From: Planctomycetota bacterium
GTDB lineage: Bacteria > Planctomycetota > SBBH01 > JACQRN01
Assembly: GCA_016206515.1 (NCBI GenBank)
Contig: JACQRN010000023.1
Coordinates: 1-8,749, forward strand
Direction: 5' to 3'
DNA: 8,749 nt
The translations under genes were made by a program, and so were the position numbers. The notes beneath the pieces were generated by a model, which was not told the DNA's origin, did no database searches, and saw only the letters and a program-made list of their open reading frames with translations. Positions 6,351-8,749 of the stretch are shown here, one piece after another (positions within the stretch are counted from its first letter, which is position 1; the number at the start of each line of letters is the position of its first letter).

Positions 6351-8588
6351 TCACTCCGGGGTGCGGAACTCGTCCCTCGGGAACAGGTCCGTGTTGAGGA
6401 GGGTTCCGGGCGAACCGTGAAAGGGGACGGGCGGGTGCCCCCGGAGGTAGGCGTCCACCGAATCCGCCAGGGGCTCGCCGAGGTAGGCGCGGACGGCCGG
6501 TTCGCGGAGCCGGGCCCGCCATGCGCTCGTGTCCGCGCGGATCGGCTCGCGGGAACCGATGAGGAACCCGCCCCCGCCGAATTCGAGCACATGCGGGAAC
6601 ACCGAGCGGAACGTATCGCGGACCCGATCCGAGGCGCCCCACTGGCACATGATCCCCCCCTCGCGCAGCCGCGCGGAGCAGAGTTCGAAAAACTCGCGCG
6701 AATAGAGGTTCCAGCTGTAGGCGTACCAGGGCCAGATGGCGTCCGCCTCCAGCAGGTCGTATCGCTCGAAGGTCTCGCGCAGCAGCGCGTTGCGTCCGTC
6801 GGCCGTGACGATCCGGATGCGCGGGTCCCGCAGGAGCGCGCCGAGATGCGGATAGCCGTGCTTGGCGTGGAAGAGCCGGAGGACCGTCGCTTGTGCCCGG
6901 GACAACTCGTAGAGGCTCACGTGCTCCATCGAGGGGCGGCACGCGATCGCCCAGGCGGTCTCCCCCGAGCCGAGGCCCACCACCGCCGCGGTCCTCGGAT
7001 CGGGATGTGCCAGCGCGGGGATGATCCCGAGGAGGGTGTGGGTGCCCCCGTACGGAAACCAGGAGTGGGCATGGTTGTTCACCAGGATGCGCCAGCCGTC
7101 GCCATCCGGGACGATCGCCGAGACGGACGTGGCATCCTCCACGATGAAGGCGCGGAGGTCGGTCTGCCCGTGCAGGCGCCGCCACAAGGCGTCGTTCCCT
7201 GGCAGGAGGAAGAGCCCGCCGAGCAGCGCGCACGCCAGGGTGAGGAACCGCCGCCTCTGCCCCCCCCGTAAGAGTCCGGCCCCTGCGAAGAGGAGCCCGC
7301 CGCCGAGCACGATGGCCCGGATGGCGCCGGCGGTCCCCCAAGTGGGCACGAGGACCAGTCCGCAGACGAGGCTCCCGAGAGCGCACCCGAGGATGTTCGA
7401 CCCCTGCAGCAGGCCCACCCGCAGGCCGCAGCGGCGCGCGTCAGCCTGCACCGCATGCTGGAGGGCGCTGAAGGAGACGCCCATCAGGACTGTGGGGATC
7501 CCGAAGAGGGCAAGGGGGAGGATCCCGTAGAGTCCTGCGTACCCTTTCCAGAAGGTGGGCCAGTGTTCAGGGAGGAGGGGAACCCGGATCGCGGGGTACC
7601 AGAATTTGAAGAGCGCCCGATAGGCCGGCAGGCCGGTCGGGAGCCGCACGAGGAGCCCCACGGCCGCGCCGGCCCAGGCGAGAAGAAGGCACTGGCATGC
7701 GAGGAATCGTGAGGCGGGATCGCGGCCCCCACGCCCCCTCGCCCCGAGGAGGCTTCCAGCTCCGAGCCCCAGGAGGTAGATCGCCAGCACCGTGCCGAAC
7801 GTGAATGCGGTCGACTTGACCGCGGCATCCATGATGCGGAACCAGACGATCTCCAAGGCCAGCGCGCAGAAGCCGCTCGCAAAGTAGAGGAGGCATGCCG
7901 AAGGGAGCGGGAATGGCGCCGGTCCTGCGGCTGTCGGGGGGGGCGCCGCCTCGATCCCGGCATCCTCCGGGGCGCGGGACATGGCGGACAGGAGGAGGGC
8001 CCCGATGCCTGCGGCAAGGTTTCCGGTGGCGCCCGCCAGGAGCGCCCCGCGGACACCGAGGAAGCGGATCAGGATCCAGGGGGTCAGGAGGGCGCCCGCC
8101 GCCGCCCCGAGGACATTCAGACCGTAGAGCATGCCGATGGTCCGCCCCGCCCCCTCTCCACGGATGCAGGCGCGGACCAGGATCGGCAGCGAGGCTCCCA
8201 TCAGGAACGTCGGCGGGAGGAGCAGGAGACAGTGCCCCGCCGCGCAGGTCCATCCGGGCTCGCGCAGCCACGTCGTGCGCAGATACAGCAGATCGTAGTA
8301 GAGGGGGGCGCTGGCCACCGCGAACATCGCGAGAGCCAGTTCCATGGTTGCGAACAGGGCGAGAGCCCGCGGCGGCTCGCAGCGAGCGCTCCAGGCCCCT
8401 CCCGCATGGCTCCCGAGCCCGAGCCCGATCATAAACGCGGCGACGATCGTCGCAATCGAGTGGATCCCGACGCCGCTCTGAAGGGCGAGGATCCGCTGCC
8501 AGGCGACCTGGTAGACCAGGGCGGAGGCGCCGCTGAGACTGAAAAGAATCGCGAGGAGCAGTGTGCGGCACCCGGACGATACCTGCAT
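6351..8588 (-). CDS. Multi-spanning membrane protein fused to a spermidine-synthase-like methyltransferase-fold domain
   Basis: This 745-residue protein starts at ATG 8588; a GTG 32 codons upstream is open but falls in the putative IS end, and the family normally begins just before a membrane helix, as here. Residues 8-465 are membrane-spanning and contain two homologous halves. Paired motifs are SGASALVYQVAWQRIL (19-34) with SGFCALALEIVWFRIM (238-253), MGASLPILVRA (130-140) with MGVSFSALQHAV (369-380), and GLNVLGAAAGAL (156-167) with GSNILGCALGSL (396-407). The cytosolic C-terminal domain (about 475-745) has a spermidine-synthase-like Rossmann fold: GLGSGETAW (538-546) in place of GGGDGG, YELS (560-563), TADGRNAL (595-602), DLLEADAIWP (611-620), and LLNTDLFPRDEF (730-741). 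The aspartate at the catalytic position (D616) is kept, but the usual following Asp-Pro is Trp-Pro. Such fusions are widespread and rarely characterised, and polyamine synthesis is doubtful. The product name spermidine synthase should be treated as fold, not function. Confidence 0.88.
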   Translation of the reverse strand: MQVSSGCRTLLLAILFSLSGASALVYQVAWQRILALQSGVGIHSIATIVAAFMIGLGLGSHAGGAWSARCEPPRALALFATMELALAMFAVASAPLYYDLLYLRTTWLREPGWTCAAGHCLLLLPPTFLMGASLPILVRACIRGEGAGRTIGMLYGLNVLGAAAGALLTPWILIRFLGVRGALLAGATGNLAAGIGALLLSAMSRAPEDAGIEAAPPPTAAGPAPFPLPSACLLYFASGFCALALEIVWFRIMDAAVKSTAFTFGTVLAIYLLGLGAGSLLGARGRGGRDPASRFLACQCLLLAWAGAAVGLLVRLPTGLPAYRALFKFWYPAIRVPLLPEHWPTFWKGYAGLYGILPLALFGIPTVLMGVSFSALQHAVQADARRCGLRVGLLQGSNILGCALGSLVCGLVLVPTWGTAGAIRAIVLGGGLLFAGAGLLRGGQRRRFLTLACALLGGLFLLPGNDALWRRLHGQTDLRAFIVEDATSVSAIVPDGDGWRILVNNHAHSWFPYGGTHTLLGIIPALAHPDPRTAAVVGLGSGETAWAIACRPSMEHVSLYELSRAQATVLRLFHAKHGYPHLGALLRDPRIRIVTADGRNALLRETFERYDLLEADAIWPWYAYSWNLYSREFFELCSARLREGGIMCQWGASDRVRDTFRSVFPHVLEFGGGGFLIGSREPIRADTSAWRARLREPAVRAYLGEPLADSVDAYLRGHPPVPFHGSPGTLLNTDLFPRDEFRTPE

Positions 8589-8655
8589 CGGAGAGGGGCC
8601 GATCCTAACCCGACTTCGCCAAACCAGGGGGCAAAATCGCCGTAAGTCCTTGCAG

Positions 8656-8682
8656 GCCAACAAAGGCATCTGGAAAGTTGGC
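8656..8682 (-). repeat. Inverted repeat (hairpin) after the right-edge stop codon
   Basis: GCCAAC (8656-8661) and GTTGGC (8677-8682) are perfect complements around a 15-base loop. On the minus strand the hairpin starts one base after the TAG at 8684-8686. It could slow transcription leaving the element or protect the transcript end. A six-pair stem without a T-run is weak, so I do not call it a terminator. Confidence 0.4.
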
Positions 8683-8683
8683 A

Positions 8684-8749
8684 CTACATTTTGAGCGCTG
8701 TCTCTGGCATCCGCAGGCGCTTGGGCAGCACGAGGCCGAGACGATCGAT
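8684..8749 (-). CDS. Possible C-terminal end of a transposase (partial, 21 codons)
   Basis: On the minus strand the bases from the window edge read 21 sense codons and then TAG. The peptide is basic and leucine-rich and ends LPKRLRMPETALKM. Its place just inside the terminal-repeat-like motif fits the end of a transposase. Twenty-one open codons could occur by chance in this composition, so this is only a suggestion. The sequence beyond the window is needed to name it. Confidence 0.3.
   Translation of the reverse strand: MDRLGLVLPKRLRMPETALKM

Larger units (their letters stand above)
8605..8749 (-). mobile_element. Probable end of an insertion sequence (IS1634-like), running off the right edge
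   Basis: Base composition falls to roughly 55-58% G+C here against about 70% in neighbouring genes. CTAACCCGACTTCGCC at 8605-8620 resembles the terminal inverted repeats I recall for IS1634-type elements (CTAACCCGAGTTTCGC-like). About 65 bases further right, a frame reading leftward ends at TAG (8684-8686). A stop codon followed by 60-80 bases and a terminal repeat is the usual layout of an IS end. The other end, the target duplication and nearly all the transposase would be outside the window. Identification rests on memory of the repeat and on composition, so it is tentative. It could instead be an ordinary AT-richer intergenic region. Confidence 0.42.

Noticed and set aside
4253..6420. Long alternative frames (575 and 583 codons) on both strands over the carbamoyltransferase
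   Set aside because: The carbamoyltransferase frame has a full set of conserved family motifs. The alternatives are low-complexity Arg/Pro/Gly sequences with no motif.
8590..8625. tRNA 3'-end-like text (AGTCGGGTTAGGATC on the minus strand) as a decayed tRNA or attachment site
   Set aside because: The T-arm would need GTTCGAATC and a paired stem. Neither is present, and no acceptor or anticodon arm can be drawn.
8586..8684. Extension of the synthase-like fusion to the GTG at 8684 or the ATG at 8669
   Set aside because: The added residues have no hydrophobic or family character and lie in the lower-G+C putative IS end. The ATG at 8588 sits just before the first membrane helix, as in relatives.

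Overview
This is a GC-rich window (roughly 70% G+C by eye) of bacterial chromosome from an organism I cannot place beyond a high-GC bacterium. No rRNA, tRNA or other marker gene is present. Coding is dense, with codons strongly biased to G/C at third positions, which creates many long but spurious antisense frames. The gene content (a Na/Pi symporter-PhoU protein, an SAM methyltransferase, a family 2 glycosyltransferase, a radical SAM/SPASM enzyme, an O-carbamoyltransferase and a membrane-fused spermidine-synthase-like protein) resembles regions for surface glycan or secondary metabolite modification in environmental bacteria.

Layout. The left block is on the + strand: the 3' part of a Na+/phosphate cotransporter with a C-terminal PhoU domain (3-1151), overlapping by 4 bases a class I methyltransferase (1148-1957). 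It meets a minus-strand block tail to tail. The methyltransferase and glycosyltransferase stop codons lie on the same CTAG palindrome, so no intergenic space is left. The minus-strand block, in its own 5'->3' order, is a membrane spermidine-synthase-like fusion (8588-6351), a NodU/CmcH/TobZ-type carbamoyltransferase (6255-4429), an ORF6N-domain protein (4301-3780), a radical SAM/SPASM protein (3736-2786) and a DPM1-like GT2 glycosyltransferase (2763-1954). Gaps between them are 95, 127, 43 and 22 bases.

Right edge. From about 8605 the composition drops and the sequence looks like the end of an insertion sequence. There is a terminal-repeat-like motif at 8605-8620, a hairpin, and a short open frame ending in TAG at 8684-8686 that reads in from beyond the window. 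The putative element sits only about 16 bases upstream of the ATG of the spermidine-synthase-like fusion.

Working together (inference). The GT2, radical SAM and carbamoyltransferase genes could build or decorate a sugar-containing product, with the methyltransferase as a possible but oppositely oriented contributor. The ORF6N protein is a typical mobile or phage-type accessory gene lodged in the series. I find no CRISPR array, no RNA gene and no convincing terminator. The individual proteins all belong to known families. The unusual parts are the combination, the altered synthase active site, the G-tracts in the transporter gene and the IS edge.
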